Part shown: positions 17,362-34,936 of the stretch, piece after piece
Layout of the letters: every line of letters starts with the position of its first letter
Position numbering within the stretch: position 1 is the first letter of the stretch
Assembly: GCA_022843465.1 (NCBI GenBank)
Contig: JALHNO010000006.1
Span: 124,001-188,000 of the forward strand
Origin: Pseudomonadota bacterium
GTDB taxonomy: Bacteria; Pseudomonadota; Gammaproteobacteria; Xanthomonadales; Ahniellaceae
Reading direction: 5' to 3'
DNA: 64,000 bases
Notes under the pieces: model-generated
What the model was told of the DNA's origin: nothing
Database searches by the model: none
What the model saw: only the letters and a program-made list of their open reading frames with translations
Made by a program: the position numbers and the translations under genes

Positions 17362-20300
17362 ATGACCTACTCGTTCACCGAGAAGAAGCGAATCCGCAAG
17401 GATTTCGGCAAACGTCCCTCCGTATTGGGCGTTCCCTATCTGCTGGCGATCCAGACTGACTCCTACAGGGAATTCCTGCAGGCAAACGTCACCGTCAAGA
17501 ATCGAGAGGACAAAGGTCTGCACGCAGCGCTGAAGTCGGTGTTCCCGATCAGCAGCTATTCCGGCAATGCCGCACTCGAGTACGTCAGCTACCGCCTCGG
17601 CGAACCGCCGTTCGACGAAAAGGAATGTCGCTCGCGCGGCCTGACCTTCGGCGCGCCATTGCGCGTACTCGTCCGCCTGGTCATCTATGACAAGGACAGC
17701 CCGGGCGCCAACAAGGCGGTCAAGCAGGTCAAGGAGCAGGAAGTCTACATGGGCGAACTTCCGCTCATGACCGGCAACGGTACCTTCATCATCAATGGTA
17801 CCGAGCGTGTGATCGTTTCGCAGCTGCACCGTTCGCCGGGCGTGTTCTTCGACCATGATCGCGGCAAGACGCACAGCTCGGGCAAGCTGTTGTACTCGGC
17901 GCGCGTGATCCCTTACCGCGGCTCATGGCTCGACTTCGAGTTCGACGCCAAGGACTGTCTGTTCACGCGTATCGATCGCCGCCGCAAGTTGCCGGTGACC
18001 ATCCTGTTGCGTGCGCTCGGATACACCAACGAGGAAATGCTTAACAATTTCTTCGAGATCAACGAATTCCAGATCAATGCCAGTGGCGGCGCCGAGTTGC
18101 GCCTGATCCCCGAGCGCCTGCGTGGCGAATTTGCTGCGTTCGATATCCGCATCGGCGACGAGATCATCGTGGAAGCCGGCAAGCGAATCACGGCGCGTCA
18201 CGTCAAGCAACTGCAGGTCGCCAAGATCGGCGCTCTCGAGGTACCTGATGAGTATCTGATCGGGCGCATTCTCGGGCACGACGTCGTCGACAAGAAGTCG
18301 GGCGAACTGCTGGCTGCCGCCAACGACGAGTTGCATGCCGATCATCTCGCGAAGTTCCGCAAGGCGGGCATCACGATGGTGGGCACGCTGTTCGTCAATG
18401 ACCTTGATCGCGGCGCGTACATCTCGCAGACCCTGCGTATTGATCCGACCAAGACGCCGCTGGAAGCGCTGGTCGAGATCTACCGCATGATGCGTCCAGG
18501 CGAGCCGCCGACCAAGGAAGCCGCGCAGAACCTGTTCCAGAATCTGTTCTTCACCTTCGAGCGTTACGACCTTTCGGGCGTCGGCCGGATGAAGTTCAAT
18601 CGTCGCGTCGGTCGCCGCGAAACCGTAGGCACGCCGGTGCTCTACGATGGCAAATATTTCTCGGGTCGTACCGACGAGGAAGGCAAGCGCCTGTTCAAGC
18701 AGGTGGGTGCCGAATTGTCCGACATTCTCGAGGCGATGAAGGTCCTGATCTCGATCCGCAACGGTCAGGGTGTGGTCGATGATATCGATCACCTCGGCAA
18801 TCGCCGTGTCCGTTCGGTTGGCGAAATGGCCGAGAACGTATTCCGCGTCGGTCTGGTGCGCGTCGAGCGCGCCGTCAAGGAACGTCTGTCGCTGGCCGAA
18901 TCCGAAGGTTTGACCCCGCAGGAACTGATCAACGCCAAGCCGGTTGCAGCGGCGGTGAAGGAGTTCTTCGGCTCGTCCCAGCTTTCGCAGTTCATGGACC
19001 AGAACAATCCGCTGTCCGAGGTCACCCACAAGCGTCGCGTCTCGGCGTTGGGACCGGGCGGCCTGACCCGCGAGCGTGCCGGCTTCGAAGTACGTGACGT
19101 CCATCCCACGCACTACGGTCGTGTCTGCACGATCGAAACACCGGAAGGCCCGAACATCGGCCTGATCAACTCGCTCGCTGTGTACGCGCGCACCAACAGC
19201 TATGGCTTCCTTGAGACGCCGTTCCGCAAGGTTGTGGCCGGCAAGGTAACCGACGAAATCGATTTCCTGTCTGCGATCGAGGAAAACGAATTCGTCATCG
19301 CCCAGGCTAACTCCCTGCTGAGCGAGAAGGGCGCATTTACCGAAGAGTTTGTCTCCTGCCGCCACCGTGGAGAGTCCGAACTGCGTCAGCCCAAGGACAT
19401 CGGCTACATGGACGTTTCGCCCATGCAGACAGTATCCGTCGCGGCAGCGCTGGTCCCGTTCCTTGAGCACGACGATGCCAACCGTGCATTGATGGGCGCC
19501 AACATGCAGCGGCAGGCAGTGCCGACGCTGCGTGCGCAGACCCCGATGGTCGGCACCGGCATCGAGCGCGATGTGGCCCGTGACTCTGGCGTGCTGGTTG
19601 CCGCCAAGCGCGGTGGTGTAATCGATCAGGTGGATGCTGCTCGAATCGTTGTGCGCGCCCATGAGGCCGAGGTTGGCGACGGCGATGCCGGCGTCGACAT
19701 CTACTCACTGGTCAAGTACACCCGTTCCAATCAGAACACCTGCCTCAACCAGCGTCCGCTGGTGAACGTCGGTGACGTGGTGGCAAAGGGCGATGTGCTG
19801 GCCGATGGACCGTCCACGGATCTCGGCGAACTGGCGCTCGGCCAGAACATGCTGGTCGCGTTCATGCCGTGGAACGGGTACAACTTCGAGGACTCGATCC
19901 TGCTCTCCGAGCGGGTCGTGAAGGAAGATCGTTACACAACGATCCACATCGAAGAGCTGGCCTGCGTCGCCCGCGACACCAAGCTCGGTCCGGAAGAAAT
20001 CACCGCCGATATCCCGAATGTCTCGGAACAGGCGCTGACGCGTCTGGATGAGTCCGGCGTGGTCTACATCGGTGCCGAGGTCAAGGCCGGCGATATCCTG
20101 GTCGGCAAGGTCACGCCGAAGGGCGAGAGCCAACTCACACCCGAAGAGAAGTTGCTGCGTGCGATCTTTGGTGAAAAGGCTTCCGATGTGAAGGATAGCT
20201 CGCTGCGCGTTCCGCCCGGCATGGACGGCACTGTCATCGATGTCCAGGTATTCACCCGGGACGGCATCGAAAAGGACAAGCGCGCGCGTCAGATCGAAGA

Positions 20301-21519
20301 GTCCGAGATCAAGCGCGTCAAGAAGGACTTCGACGATCAGTTCCGTATCCTCGAGGCAGCCATCTTCGCGCGTCTGCGCACCCAGGTCATCGGTCGTGTG
20401 GCGATGAGCGGACCCCATGGTCTGAAGAAGGGCGAGCTCAACAACGAGTATCTCGATACGCTGAAGAAGGATGAGTGGTTCTCGATCCGGATGAAGGACG
20501 AGGACGCTGCCGATTTCATTGAAAAGGCGCAGGAGCAGGTTGCTCGCCACCGTGCCGAATTCGACAAGCGCTTCAATGACAAGAAGGCCAAGATCACCGC
20601 AGGCGATGACCTCGCCCCTGGTGTGCTGAAGATGGTGAAGGTCTATCTGGCCGTGAAGCGCCGCATCCAGCCTGGCGACAAGATGGCCGGACGCCACGGC
20701 AACAAGGGCGTGGTTTCGACCATCGTGCCGGTGCAGGACATGCCGTACGCCGCCGACGGTCGTCCGGTCGACATCGTGCTCAATCCGCTTGGCGTCCCCT
20801 CGCGTATGAACATCGGCCAGATTCTGGAGACGCATCTGGGCTGGGCGGCCAAGGGTCTGGGTGAGCAGATCGCCAAAATGATCGAAGCCAACCAGAAGGC
20901 CGCTGATCTTCGCAAGTTCCTCGACTCGATCTACAACCATGACAAGTCGGAGCATGGCGAGCGCGTCAAGCTGGCGAGCCTGAAGGATGAGGAGATTCTG
21001 GCGCTTTCGCGCAAGCTGACCGAAGGTGTGCCGATGGCTACGCCGGTGTTTGACGGCGCCTACGAGTCCGAGATCAAGCGCATGCTCAAGCTTGCGGGTC
21101 TGCCCGAGCATGGTCAGACCACCCTCTATGACGGGCGTACCGGAGAGGCATTCGATCGCGAAGTGACGGTGGGTTACATGTACATGCTCAAGCTCAACCA
21201 CCTGGTTGACGACAAGATGCATGCACGCTCGACCGGTCCGTACTCGCTGGTGACTCAGCAGCCGCTCGGTGGCAAGGCCCAGTTTGGTGGTCAGCGCTTC
21301 GGTGAAATGGAAGTCTGGGCGCTCGAGGCCTACGGTGCTGCATACACGTTGCAGGAGATGCTGACCGTCAAATCCGACGATGTCGGCGGCCGCAACCAGA
21401 TGTACAAGAATATTGTCGATGGCGACCACGAGATGGCAGCGGGCATGCCGGAGTCCTTCAATGTGCTGGTGAAGGAAATCCGATCGCTGTGCATCAATAT
21501 TGAGCTGGAAGGCCAGTGA
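17362..21519 (+). CDS. rpoB: DNA-directed RNA polymerase subunit beta
   Basis: A 1385-residue catalytic subunit of RNA polymerase. The N-terminus ([20 protein letters not shown]) matches the family. The rifampicin-binding cluster lies around residues 534-560 and has the sensitive wild-type residues ([24 protein letters not shown]). Downstream are [20 protein letters not shown] and the clamp-proximal [20 protein letters not shown]. The length is close to other gammaproteobacterial beta subunits. rpoC follows 18 bp later. Confidence 0.99.
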   Translation: MTYSFTEKKRIRKDFGKRPSVLGVPYLLAIQTDSYREFLQANVTVKNREDKGLHAALKSVFPISSYSGNAALEYVSYRLGEPPFDEKECRSRGLTFGAPLRVLVRLVIYDKDSPGANKAVKQVKEQEVYMGELPLMTGNGTFIINGTERVIVSQLHRSPGVFFDHDRGKTHSSGKLLYSARVIPYRGSWLDFEFDAKDCLFTRIDRRRKLPVTILLRALGYTNEEMLNNFFEINEFQINASGGAELRLIPERLRGEFAAFDIRIGDEIIVEAGKRITARHVKQLQVAKIGALEVPDEYLIGRILGHDVVDKKSGELLAAANDELHADHLAKFRKAGITMVGTLFVNDLDRGAYISQTLRIDPTKTPLEALVEIYRMMRPGEPPTKEAAQNLFQNLFFTFERYDLSGVGRMKFNRRVGRRETVGTPVLYDGKYFSGRTDEEGKRLFKQVGAELSDILEAMKVLISIRNGQGVVDDIDHLGNRRVRSVGEMAENVFRVGLVRVERAVKERLSLAESEGLTPQELINAKPVAAAVKEFFGSSQLSQFMDQNNPLSEVTHKRRVSALGPGGLTRERAGFEVRDVHPTHYGRVCTIETPEGPNIGLINSLAVYARTNSYGFLETPFRKVVAGKVTDEIDFLSAIEENEFVIAQANSLLSEKGAFTEEFVSCRHRGESELRQPKDIGYMDVSPMQTVSVAAALVPFLEHDDANRALMGANMQRQAVPTLRAQTPMVGTGIERDVARDSGVLVAAKRGGVIDQVDAARIVVRAHEAEVGDGDAGVDIYSLVKYTRSNQNTCLNQRPLVNVGDVVAKGDVLADGPSTDLGELALGQNMLVAFMPWNGYNFEDSILLSERVVKEDRYTTIHIEELACVARDTKLGPEEITADIPNVSEQALTRLDESGVVYIGAEVKAGDILVGKVTPKGESQLTPEEKLLRAIFGEKASDVKDSSLRVPPGMDGTVIDVQVFTRDGIEKDKRARQIEESEIKRVKKDFDDQFRILEAAIFARLRTQVIGRVAMSGPHGLKKGELNNEYLDTLKKDEWFSIRMKDEDAADFIEKAQEQVARHRAEFDKRFNDKKAKITAGDDLAPGVLKMVKVYLAVKRRIQPGDKMAGRHGNKGVVSTIVPVQDMPYAADGRPVDIVLNPLGVPSRMNIGQILETHLGWAAKGLGEQIAKMIEANQKAADLRKFLDSIYNHDKSEHGERVKLASLKDEEILALSRKLTEGVPMATPVFDGAYESEIKRMLKLAGLPEHGQTTLYDGRTGEAFDREVTVGYMYMLKLNHLVDDKMHARSTGPYSLVTQQPLGGKAQFGGQRFGEMEVWALEAYGAAYTLQEMLTVKSDDVGGRNQMYKNIVDGDHEMAAGMPESFNVLVKEIRSLCINIELEGQ

Positions 21520-21537
21520 GCTTAGGAGATTGAAGTC

Positions 21538-25755
<4,218 letters not shown>

Positions 25756-25827
25756 CTGTTGTTGAATCACAGCGAAATGAAGCGCAGGAAGCGCTTCGTG
25801 TTCGGGGAATGGATGCCTGACTGTGCG

Positions 25828-25857
25828 TTGACAGTCCAGTTAAGGACCTGTTAAAGT
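25828..25857 (+). promoter_or_regulatory. Promoter of the str operon (rpsL-rpsG-fusA-tuf)
   Basis: A perfect -35 box TTGACA at 25828-25833 is followed after 17-18 bases by TTAAAG/TAAAGT (25851-25857). The start of transcription is expected near 25863-25865, a few bases before the GC-rich hairpin at 25867. It lies between rpoC and rpsL, so the str operon can be expressed separately from rpoBC. Confidence 0.7.
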
Positions 25858-25866
25858 CTCAAAGCT

Positions 25867-25904
25867 GACAGGCCGGCTTTCCGCCGGCCTGTCTTTCGTT
25901 TCTT
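25867..25904 (+). terminator. Intrinsic terminator-like hairpin between rpoC and rpsL
   Basis: GACAGGCCGGC (25867-25877) and GCCGGCCTGTC (25883-25893) form a perfect 11-bp stem with a TTTCC loop, followed by TTTCGTTTCTT. It should end rpoBC transcription. Because the str promoter lies just upstream, the same hairpin would also stand at the very 5' end of rpsL transcripts, where it could act as an attenuator or an RNA-stabilising cap. Confidence 0.75.
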
Positions 25905-25919
25905 AGGACTCTTTCACAA

Positions 25920-26294
25920 ATGGCGACGATTAATCAGTTGGTGCGCCGCGCGCGCAGCCCGAAAACCTACAAGAGCCCGTCACCCGCTCTTGATAGCTGC
26001 CCGCAGCGTCGGGGAGTTTGTACCCGTGTTTACACCACCACCCCGAAGAAGCCGAATTCGGCACTTCGCAAGGTGGCAAAGGTGCGTCTGACCAATGGCT
26101 TCGAAATCATCAGCTACATCGGTGGTGAAGGCCACAATCTGCAGGAGCACTCGGTGGTTCTGATCCGTGGCGGTCGCGTCAAGGATCTTCCCGGTGTGCG
26201 CTATCACACGGTCCGCGGAAGCCTCGATGCTTCCGGCGTCGCGAAGCGTCGCCAGAGCCGTTCGAAGTACGGCGCCAAGCGCCCGAAGTCCTGA
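25920..26294 (+). CDS. rpsL: 30S ribosomal protein S12
   Basis: A 124-residue decoding-centre protein. The residues linked to streptomycin resistance are wild type: K43 in TTTPKKPNS and K88 in [14 protein letters not shown]89 is the usual methylthiolation site. The C-terminus is arginine/lysine-rich ([15 protein letters not shown]). The ribosome site AGGA is rather far (12 bases) from the ATG. It is first gene of the str operon. Confidence 0.99.
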   Translation: MATINQLVRRARSPKTYKSPSPALDSCPQRRGVCTRVYTTTPKKPNSALRKVAKVRLTNGFEIISYIGGEGHNLQEHSVVLIRGGRVKDLPGVRYHTVRGSLDASGVAKRRQSRSKYGAKRPKS

Positions 26295-26320
26295 TCCACG
26301 TTAGACAAGGCTGATTCCTT

Positions 26321-26788
26321 ATGTCGCGTAAAGGTTCCACTCCACAACGCACCGTGCTGGCCGATCCCAAGCATGGCAGCGAAATGATTGCCCGTTTCAT
26401 CAACATGGTGATGAAGAGCGGCAAGAAGTCCGTCGCCGAGAAAATCGTCTACGGAGCGCTCCAGGTCATCGGCGAAAAAAATGCCGAGGCGCTGACGCTT
26501 GTAGAAAAGGCGCTCAATAATGTCGCGCCCGCCGTCGAGGTGAAGTCGCGTCGCGTCGGTGGTGCTACCTATCAGGTTCCGGTCGAAGTGCGTCCGGCAC
26601 GTCGTCTTGCTCTGGCCATGCGCTGGACCATCGATGCCGCGCGCAAGCGTGGTGAGAACTCGATGCCGCGCAAGCTGGCCGGCGAGTTGCTGGATGCCTC
26701 GGAGAGTCGCGGCGGCGCTGTCAAGAAGCGCGAAGAAACCCATCGTATGGCGGATGCGAACAAGGCGTTCGCGCATTACCGCTGGTAA
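26321..26788 (+). CDS. rpsG: 30S ribosomal protein S7
   Basis: A 155-residue primary 16S rRNA binding protein that nucleates the head of the small subunit, and in E. coli represses the str operon. It has the N-terminal [16 protein letters not shown] and the signature [19 protein letters not shown]. The C-terminal AHYRW is the short-form end. It lies 26 bp after rpsL and 21 bp before fusA. Confidence 0.98.
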   Translation: MSRKGSTPQRTVLADPKHGSEMIARFINMVMKSGKKSVAEKIVYGALQVIGEKNAEALTLVEKALNNVAPAVEVKSRRVGGATYQVPVEVRPARRLALAMRWTIDAARKRGENSMPRKLAGELLDASESRGGAVKKREETHRMADANKAFAHYRW

Positions 26789-26809
26789 CGGACGACCGAG
26801 GACAAGATC

Positions 26810-28903
<2,094 letters not shown>

Positions 28904-28937
28904 CAGTTCCAACGAATTTATTTGAGGTTTTTCAGTC

Positions 28938-30128
28938 ATGGCAAAAGAGAAGTTCGAGCGCAAGAAGCCGCACGTGAACGTGGGAACGATCGGTCACGTG
29001 GATCACGGAAAGACGACGCTGACGGCGGCGCTGACGAAGATTGGCGCAGAGCGTTTTGGCGGCGAGTTCAAGGCGTACGACCAGATCGACGCGGCGCCGG
29101 AAGAGAAGGCGCGCGGCATCACGATCTCGACGGCGCACGTTGAGTATGAGTCGCCGAACCGCCACTACGCGCACGTTGACTGCCCGGGCCATGCTGACTA
29201 TGTGAAGAACATGATCACGGGTGCGGCGCAGATGGATGGCGCGATCCTGGTGTGTTCGGCAGCTGACGGCCCGATGCCGCAGACCCGCGAGCACATTCTG
29301 CTGGCGCGTCAGGTGGGTGTGCCGTACATCGTGGTGTTCCTGAACAAGGCCGACATGGTGGACGACGCCGAGCTGCTTGAGCTGGTCGAGATGGAAGTGC
29401 GCGAGTTGCTGTCGAAGTACAACTTCCCTGGCGACGACACGCCGATCATCCGCGGTTCGGCGCTGAAGGCGCTTGAGGGTGACCAGAGCGAAATCGGCGT
29501 GCCGGCGATCATCAAGCTGGTGGAGGCGCTGGACAGCTACATTCCGCAGCCGATGCGCGACGTGGAAAAGCCGTTCCTGATGCCGGTGGAAGACGTGTTC
29601 TCGATTTCGGGACGCGGCACGGTGGTGACGGGACGCATTGAGCGTGGCGTGATCAAGGTGGGCGAGGAAATCGAGATTGTCGGTATTCGTCCGACGGTGA
29701 AGACGACGGTGACGGGCGTTGAGATGTTCCGCAAGCTGCTGGATCGTGGCGAGGCGGGCGACAACGCGGGTCTGCTGCTGCGCGGCACCAAGCGCGACGA
29801 CGTGGAGCGCGGCCAGGTGCTGTGCAAGCCGGGTTCACAGACCCCGCACACGGAGTTCGAGGCTGAGGTGTACGTGCTGTCGAAGGAAGAAGGCGGTCGT
29901 CATACGCCGTTCTTCAAGGGTTACCGCCCGCAGTTCTATTTCCGCACGACGGACGTGACTGGCGCCTGCCAGCTGCCGGAAGGCGTGGAGATGGTGATGC
30001 CGGGTGACAACGTGAAGATGGTGGTGACGCTGATTGCGCCGATCGCCATGGATGAAGGTCTTCGTTTTGCGATTCGCGAAGGTGGCCGCACCGTCGGCGC
30101 CGGCGTCGTCGCAAAGGTCATCAAGTAA
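28938..30128 (+). CDS. tuf: Translation elongation factor Tu, copy 2
   Basis: Encodes the same 396-residue EF-Tu as the gene at 12138-13328, in the tufA position behind fusA. Codons 2-4 read GCA AAA GAG here against GCC AAG GAA in copy 1; from codon 5 to the stop the DNA is identical. The upstream sequence (GAGGTTTTTCAGTC) and downstream sequence are unrelated to those of copy 1. This copy is therefore a genuine second locus, kept identical by conversion. Confidence 0.99.
   Translation: MAKEKFERKKPHVNVGTIGHVDHGKTTLTAALTKIGAERFGGEFKAYDQIDAAPEEKARGITISTAHVEYESPNRHYAHVDCPGHADYVKNMITGAAQMDGAILVCSAADGPMPQTREHILLARQVGVPYIVVFLNKADMVDDAELLELVEMEVRELLSKYNFPGDDTPIIRGSALKALEGDQSEIGVPAIIKLVEALDSYIPQPMRDVEKPFLMPVEDVFSISGRGTVVTGRIERGVIKVGEEIEIVGIRPTVKTTVTGVEMFRKLLDRGEAGDNAGLLLRGTKRDDVERGQVLCKPGSQTPHTEFEAEVYVLSKEEGGRHTPFFKGYRPQFYFRTTDVTGACQLPEGVEMVMPGDNVKMVVTLIAPIAMDEGLRFAIREGGRTVGAGVVAKVIK
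28950..30128 (+). repeat. 1179-bp direct repeat, tuf copy 2 (first copy at 12150-13328)
   Basis: The second member of the perfect tuf repeat described at 12150-13328. Recombination between these direct copies would delete or duplicate 16.8 kb of essential genes, so selection must act against such exchanges while conversion keeps the copies equal. Confidence 0.95.
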
Positions 30129-30190
30129 CTACAACCGTACGAGCGAAGCGGGGTGTGCGCGCCCTGCTTACCGTGAAATGAGGAATGGCA

Positions 30191-30502
30191 ATGGCTGACC
30201 AGAAGATTCGAATCCGCCTCAAGGCTTACGATCATCGCCTGATCGACAAGTCCGCAAGCGAGATCGTGGAAACCGCGAAGCGTACCGGTGCCCAGGTGCA
30301 TGGTCCGATTCCGCTTCCGACCAAGATCGAGCGTTACACCATTCTGGTGTCGCCGCATGCCGACAAGGATGCGCGGGACCAGTACGAGACACGCACACAC
30401 AAACGTGTGCTGGATATCGTTGATCCCAACGATAAGACAGTAGACGCGCTGATGAAGCTTGACCTCGCCGCTGGCGTGGATGTCCAAATCAAGCTGTATT
30501 AA
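30191..30502 (+). CDS. rpsJ: 30S ribosomal protein S10
   Basis: A 103-residue protein of the 30S head and the NusB partner in antitermination, the same length as in E. coli. It contains [16 protein letters not shown] and [19 protein letters not shown]. The ATG at 30191 is chosen over an ATG six bases earlier that directly abuts the AGGA site. It is first in the S10 operon, 62 bp after tuf. I see no separate promoter or a long S10-type leader here, so the operon may be read from the str promoter. Confidence 0.98.
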   Translation: MADQKIRIRLKAYDHRLIDKSASEIVETAKRTGAQVHGPIPLPTKIERYTILVSPHADKDARDQYETRTHKRVLDIVDPNDKTVDALMKLDLAAGVDVQIKLY

Positions 30503-30524
30503 AGCGCCGGAATAGGACAGAGAA

Positions 30525-31172
30525 ATGAGTATCGGGTTGGTTGGCCGCAAATGCGGAATGACAAGAGTCTTCACCCCAGCGGGTGAGTCGGTGCCGGTGA
30601 CGCTGATCGAGGCGTCGCCAAATCGCATCACGCAGGTGAAGACGAAAGAAACGGATGGCTACACCGCCATCCAGGTGACTGCGGGCAAGAAGCGTGCCGC
30701 GCTGGTGACTAAGCCGTTGGGCGGGCACTACGCCAAGGCCAAGGTCGAAGCCGGTCGTGGTCTGTGGGAGTTCCGGGTTGCCGAAACAGAAATTGGCAAC
30801 TATTCGGTCGGCTCCGAGTTGGCTGCTGCTGACGTCTTCAAGGTCGGTCAGATCGTGGACGTTGCCGGCGTTACCAAGGGCAAGGGCTTTCAGGGCACCA
30901 TCAAGCGCTGGAACTTCACCATGGGCGACGCTACCCACGGTAACTCGCTGTCGCATCGCTCGCCGGGCTCCATCGGACAACGGCAGACGCCGGGCCGCGT
31001 GTTTCCGGGCAAAAAGATGTCGGGACACATGGGTTCAGTGAACCGTACTGCAGTCAATCTTGAGGTTGTGCAGATCGATACCGAACGCAACCTGATTGCG
31101 ATCAAGGGCGCGGTTCCGGGTGCCAGTGGCGGAAACGTCATCGTGGTTCCGGCTGCCAAGGCCGCGAAATAA
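30525..31172 (+). CDS. rplC: 50S ribosomal protein L3
   Basis: A 215-residue early-assembly protein near the peptidyl transferase centre. It has the N-terminal [20 protein letters not shown], the long loop with [20 protein letters not shown] and HMGSVNRT. It lies 22 bp after rpsJ and 10 bp before rplD. Confidence 0.98.
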   Translation: MSIGLVGRKCGMTRVFTPAGESVPVTLIEASPNRITQVKTKETDGYTAIQVTAGKKRAALVTKPLGGHYAKAKVEAGRGLWEFRVAETEIGNYSVGSELAAADVFKVGQIVDVAGVTKGKGFQGTIKRWNFTMGDATHGNSLSHRSPGSIGQRQTPGRVFPGKKMSGHMGSVNRTAVNLEVVQIDTERNLIAIKGAVPGASGGNVIVVPAAKAAK

Positions 31173-31182
31173 GGATACGGCC

Positions 31183-31785
31183 ATGCAACTGAATCTCATA
31201 GACAGCAAGAAATCCGTGGACGTCAACGACGTCATCTTCGGCCGTGAGTTCTGCGAAGACCTGGTCCACCAGGTTGTGACCGCATACCGCAACGCCGGGC
31301 GTGCCGGTACCAAGGCGCAGAAATCGCGCGGCGACATGTCTGGTACCACCAAGAAGTTCAAGAAGCAGAAGGGCGGCGGTGCCCGTCACGGCGATTACCG
31401 CGCTCCGATATTCGTCGGTGGTGGTGTGACCTTCGCAGCGCGCCCGCGCAGCTTCGAGCAGAAGATCAACCGCAAGATGTATCGCGGTGCAATCGCGACC
31501 ATACTCTCCGAGCTTCTGCGTCAGGATCGGCTGAAGATTGCCGAGTCGTTTGATCTTGAGGCTCCGAAAACCAAGCTGCTGGCAGCCAAGATGGCGAGCC
31601 TCGGCACCGGTCGTACCCTGGTCGTCACGGAGGCGGGTGCTGACAACCTGTTTCTGGCCGCGCGCAATCTGCATCATGTGGCCATCGTGGATGTTGCGGG
31701 CATGAGCCCGGTGGATCTGGTGGGTTGCGACAATGTCGTGATGACGCTGGATTCGGTGAAGAAAGTCGAGGAGTGGCTGGCATGA
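31183..31785 (+). CDS. rplD: 50S ribosomal protein L4
   Basis: A 200-residue exit-tunnel protein. The extended tunnel loop is around residues 45-75 ([20 protein letters not shown]), and the C-terminal domain ends KKVEEWLA. In E. coli it represses the S10 operon. The start ATG follows AAGGATACGGCC. Its stop overlaps the rplW start by four bases. Confidence 0.97.
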   Translation: MQLNLIDSKKSVDVNDVIFGREFCEDLVHQVVTAYRNAGRAGTKAQKSRGDMSGTTKKFKKQKGGGARHGDYRAPIFVGGGVTFAARPRSFEQKINRKMYRGAIATILSELLRQDRLKIAESFDLEAPKTKLLAAKMASLGTGRTLVVTEAGADNLFLAARNLHHVAIVDVAGMSPVDLVGCDNVVMTLDSVKKVEEWLA

Positions 31786-32078
31786 GCAACGAGCGTTTGA
31801 TGCAGGTGCTGCGCGCCCCTATCGTTTCCGAGAAGACTTCGCGCATCCAGGAAAAATCCAATCAGTTCGTCTTCGAAGTGGCCACAACTGCTACCAAGCA
31901 GGACGTGAAGCAGGCCGTGGAAGAGCTGTTCAAAGTCAAAGTGACCGCTGTGAATGTGGTCAATGTCAAGGGCAAGTCCAAAGCATTTCGCGGTCGCCTC
32001 GGCGTCCGGGGGGCTCTCCGCAAGGCGTATATCAGCCTGCAGGAAGGCCAGTCGATTGATGTTGTGGCCAAGCCCTGA
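31782..32078 (+). CDS. rplW: 50S ribosomal protein L23
   Basis: A 98-residue protein at the tunnel exit that docks trigger factor and SRP. It contains [20 protein letters not shown] and the [16 protein letters not shown] beta hairpin. The ATG at 31782 overlaps the rplD stop (ATGA), so an upstream start at 31725 inside rplD is rejected. Confidence 0.97.
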   Translation: MSNERLMQVLRAPIVSEKTSRIQEKSNQFVFEVATTATKQDVKQAVEELFKVKVTAVNVVNVKGKSKAFRGRLGVRGALRKAYISLQEGQSIDVVAKP

Positions 32079-32089
32079 GGTAAACGAAG

Positions 32090-32917
32090 ATGGCACTGAT
32101 TACATTTAAGCCGACCTCGCCAGGACGCCGCCAGATGGTGCGCGTGTCCACGCCTGGTTTGCACAAGGGTGGACCGCTGCAGTCGCTGGTTGAGTCGCAG
32201 AGCAACACCGGCGGTCGAAACCATTATGGCCGCATCACCACGCGCCACAAGGGCGGCGGCCACAAGCAGAACTACCGCCTGATCGACTTCAAGCGCGACA
32301 AGGAAGGCATCGCCTGCCGCGTCGAGCGCGTTGAATATGATCCGAATCGCACCGCCCATATCGCCCTCGTCTGCTATGCCGATGGTGAGCGTCGCTACAT
32401 CATCTCGCCCAAGGGCCTGAAGGTGGGTGACCAGTTGATTGCCGGCAAGGACGCTCCGATCAAGGTCGGCAACTCTCTGCCGCTGAACAATATCCCGGTC
32501 GGTACATCGGTGCATTGCATCGAGATGCGTCCAGGCAAGGGCGCCCAGATCGCCCGTAGTGCCGGTGCGTCGGCACAGTTGATCGCCCGCGAACACGGAT
32601 ACGCTACGCTGCGTCTGCGCTCCGGCGAAATGCGCAAGGTTCCGACTGATTGCCGCGCGACGATTGGCGAAGTCGGCAACGGCGAGCATGGTCTGCGCAA
32701 GATCGGCAAGGCCGGCGCCCAGCGCTGGCGCGGTATTCGTCCGACGGTGCGAGGCGCCGCGATGAACCCGGTCGATCATCCGCATGGAGGTGGTGAGGCC
32801 CGCGCCGGTCAGGGTAATCCGCATCCGGTGTCGCCGTGGGGCACGCCAGCCAAGGGTTACAAGACCCGCAAGAACAAGCGCACTCAGCGCTTCATTGTCC
32901 GCGATCGCAGGGGTTGA
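32090..32917 (+). CDS. rplB: 50S ribosomal protein L2
   Basis: A 275-residue protein needed for subunit joining and peptidyl transfer. It shows [20 protein letters not shown], and the C-terminal [15 protein letters not shown]-type motif reads [18 protein letters not shown], including the conserved histidine. Gap to rpsS is 6 bp. Confidence 0.98.
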   Translation: MALITFKPTSPGRRQMVRVSTPGLHKGGPLQSLVESQSNTGGRNHYGRITTRHKGGGHKQNYRLIDFKRDKEGIACRVERVEYDPNRTAHIALVCYADGERRYIISPKGLKVGDQLIAGKDAPIKVGNSLPLNNIPVGTSVHCIEMRPGKGAQIARSAGASAQLIAREHGYATLRLRSGEMRKVPTDCRATIGEVGNGEHGLRKIGKAGAQRWRGIRPTVRGAAMNPVDHPHGGGEARAGQGNPHPVSPWGTPAKGYKTRKNKRTQRFIVRDRRG

Positions 32918-32923
32918 TAGGTC

Positions 32924-33202
32924 ATGGCACGTTCACTTAAGAAAGGTCCATTCATCGACCTGCACCTGCTGAAGAAGGTTGAGGCTACCGCCGCTTCCAA
33001 CAGCAAGCGCCCGATCAAGACTTGGTCGCGCCGCTCGATGATTCTGCCGGAGATGGTTGGTATGACCATCGCCGTTCACAACGGCAAGGCCCATGTACCG
33101 GTGCTCGTCAACGAGAACATGGTCGGTCACAAGCTCGGCGAATTTGCTGCCACCCGCACCTTCAAAGGGCACGGCGGCGACAAGAAAGCCGGCGGCAGAT
33201 AA
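32924..33202 (+). CDS. rpsS: 30S ribosomal protein S19
   Basis: A 92-residue head protein that contacts the A-site tRNA region with S13. It begins [19 protein letters not shown] and contains [14 protein letters not shown] and [14 protein letters not shown]. It lies between rplB and rplV with short spacers. Confidence 0.98.
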   Translation: MARSLKKGPFIDLHLLKKVEATAASNSKRPIKTWSRRSMILPEMVGMTIAVHNGKAHVPVLVNENMVGHKLGEFAATRTFKGHGGDKKAGGR

Positions 33203-33214
33203 GGAGAGATGATC

Positions 33215-33550
33215 ATGGAAGCCAAAGCAATTCTGCGCTCCGCGCGCATCTCTCCGATGAAGGCCCGACTGGTCGCTGACCAGGTTCGCGGTCTGCCCGT
33301 CGGTCGCGCTACCAATGTTCTGACGTTCTCCAACAAGAAAGCGGCTGCGTTGTTCAAGAAGGTACTGCTGTCGGCTATCGCCAATGCAGAGAACAACCAG
33401 GGCGCCGATGTGGATGAACTGAAGGTGGCCCAGGTCTTCGTTGATGAAGGTCCGGTCATGAAGCGTATGCATGCGCGCGCCAAGGGCCGCGGTTCACGTA
33501 TTTTGAAGCGCACCAGCCACATCACTGTGGTTGTTGGCACCGGCAAGTAA
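33215..33550 (+). CDS. rplV: 50S ribosomal protein L22
   Basis: A 111-residue exit-tunnel protein. It contains [20 protein letters not shown] and, toward the C-terminus, the tunnel hairpin [20 protein letters not shown]. The ATG at 33215 is preferred over the ATG at 33209: AAGGAG is correctly spaced from it and the family starts with MEA-type sequence. Confidence 0.97.
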   Translation: MEAKAILRSARISPMKARLVADQVRGLPVGRATNVLTFSNKKAAALFKKVLLSAIANAENNQGADVDELKVAQVFVDEGPVMKRMHARAKGRGSRILKRTSHITVVVGTGK

Positions 33551-33562
33551 GCGAGGACGACG

Positions 33563-34324
33563 ATGGGTCACAAAGTTCATCCTACGGGTATCCGCCTTGG
33601 TATTTCCAAGGATTGGAACTCGAAGTGGTTTGCCAACAAGCGCGAGTTCGCCGGTTTTCTGGCTGCTGATCTGCGCGTTCGTGAACTGCTCCGCGAGAAG
33701 CTGGCTCAGGCCGGCGTCTCCAAGATTCACATCGAGCGTCCTGCCAAGAATGCCCGTGTCACCATTCATACGGCGCGTCCGGGTGTGGTGATCGGCAAGA
33801 AGGGCGAGGACATCGAGAAGCTGCGCAAAGCGGTTTCCGACCTGATGGGCGTCCCCTCGCACATCAATGTCGTCGAAGTCCGCAAGCCCGAACTCGATGC
33901 CCAGCTGGTCGCCGAATCGATTGCTCAGCAACTCGAGCGGCGCATCATGTTCCGCCGGGCAATGAAGCGTTCGGTCGGCAACGCGATGCGACTCGGTGCG
34001 CTTGGCATCAAGATCAATGTCGGTGGCCGTCTGAATGGTGCGGAAATCGCGCGTTCGGAATGGTATCGCGAGGGCCGAGTGCCATTGCATACGCTGCGCG
34101 CCGACATCGATTACGGATTTGCCCAGGCCAAGACCACCTTCGGCATTATCGGAATCAAGACCTGGATTTACAAAGGCGACGTTTTTGATCTCAGCGCAGT
34201 TGCCGCTGAGGCCGCCGCTGAATCCAATGATCGTCCGTCGGGACGAGGTGATCGTGCAGAACGCGCGCCGCGTGGTGATCGCGCTGAGCGCGGTGATCGC
34301 GAGCGTCCGGGCAAGGGAGCTTAA
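33563..34324 (+). CDS. rpsC: 30S ribosomal protein S3 with charged C-terminal tail
   Basis: A 253-residue mRNA-entry protein. It has [20 protein letters not shown], the KH domain with [13 protein letters not shown], and [19 protein letters not shown]. The body ends near residue 210; residues 211-253 form a tail rich in Arg, Gly, Asp, Glu and Ala with RGDRAER repeated. E. coli S3 is about 233 residues with a shorter tail. A longer in-frame start at 33531 is rejected because it lies inside rplV. Confidence 0.98.
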   Translation: MGHKVHPTGIRLGISKDWNSKWFANKREFAGFLAADLRVRELLREKLAQAGVSKIHIERPAKNARVTIHTARPGVVIGKKGEDIEKLRKAVSDLMGVPSHINVVEVRKPELDAQLVAESIAQQLERRIMFRRAMKRSVGNAMRLGALGIKINVGGRLNGAEIARSEWYREGRVPLHTLRADIDYGFAQAKTTFGIIGIKTWIYKGDVFDLSAVAAEAAAESNDRPSGRGDRAERAPRGDRAERGDRERPGKGA

Positions 34325-34327
34325 GTC

Positions 34328-34741
34328 ATGCTGCAACCCTCACGTACCAAGTATCGAAAGGTCCACAAGGGCCGCAACCGGGGCGTCAGTCAGAATGGCG
34401 CGTCGGTGAGCTTTGGTGAATACGGTCTGAAGGCCACGACCCACGGCCACATCACCGCTCGCCAGATCGAGGCCGCTCGTCGTACAATCTCCCGCTTCGT
34501 CAAGCGTGGTGGCAAGTTGTGGATCCGTGTTTTTCCGGACAAGCCGATCACCCGTAAGCCGATTGAAGTCCGCATGGGTAGCGGCAAGGGCGGCGTCGAG
34601 TTCTGGGTGGCGGTTATTGCACCGGGTCGCGTCATTTATGAAATGGAAGGTGTGCCGGAAGCAACTGCGCGCGAGGCGTTTCGCCTGGCGGCAGCCAAGT
34701 TGTCGGTGCAAACCACCTTCGTGACACGTACGGTGCGCTAA
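34328..34741 (+). CDS. rplP: 50S ribosomal protein L16
   Basis: A 137-residue protein at the A-site side of the 50S subunit. It has [19 protein letters not shown], the [20 protein letters not shown] helix and the [14 protein letters not shown] loop with the conserved arginine. It starts three bases after rpsC and its stop shares one base with the rpmC start. Confidence 0.98.
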   Translation: MLQPSRTKYRKVHKGRNRGVSQNGASVSFGEYGLKATTHGHITARQIEAARRTISRFVKRGGKLWIRVFPDKPITRKPIEVRMGSGKGGVEFWVAVIAPGRVIYEMEGVPEATAREAFRLAAAKLSVQTTFVTRTVR

Positions 34742-34926
34742 TGGACATCAAAGAACTGAGAAGCAAGAGTGTGGCCGAGTTGGACAAGCATGTAGGAGAG
34801 CTGCGTCGTGAGCAGTTCAACCTGCGCATGCAGCGCGGGACCGGTCAGCTGACGCAGACGCACCAGATCAAGAATGTGCGTCGAGATATCGCGCGTACCA
34901 AGATGGTTCTGGGCCAGAAGAACTAA
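34741..34926 (+). CDS. rpmC: 50S ribosomal protein L29
   Basis: A 61-residue helical protein at the tunnel exit. It contains [20 protein letters not shown] and [17 protein letters not shown]. The ATG at 34741 shares its first base with the rplP stop codon, indicating tight coupling. Confidence 0.97.
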   Translation: MDIKELRSKSVAELDKHVGELRREQFNLRMQRGTGQLTQTHQIKNVRRDIARTKMVLGQKN

Positions 34927-34936
34927 GGACGCCGCC

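Noticed and set aside
28938-30128. Second tuf as an assembly artefact
   Set aside because: Codons 2-4 and both flanks differ from copy 1, and each copy sits in its classical position (tufB- and tufA-like).
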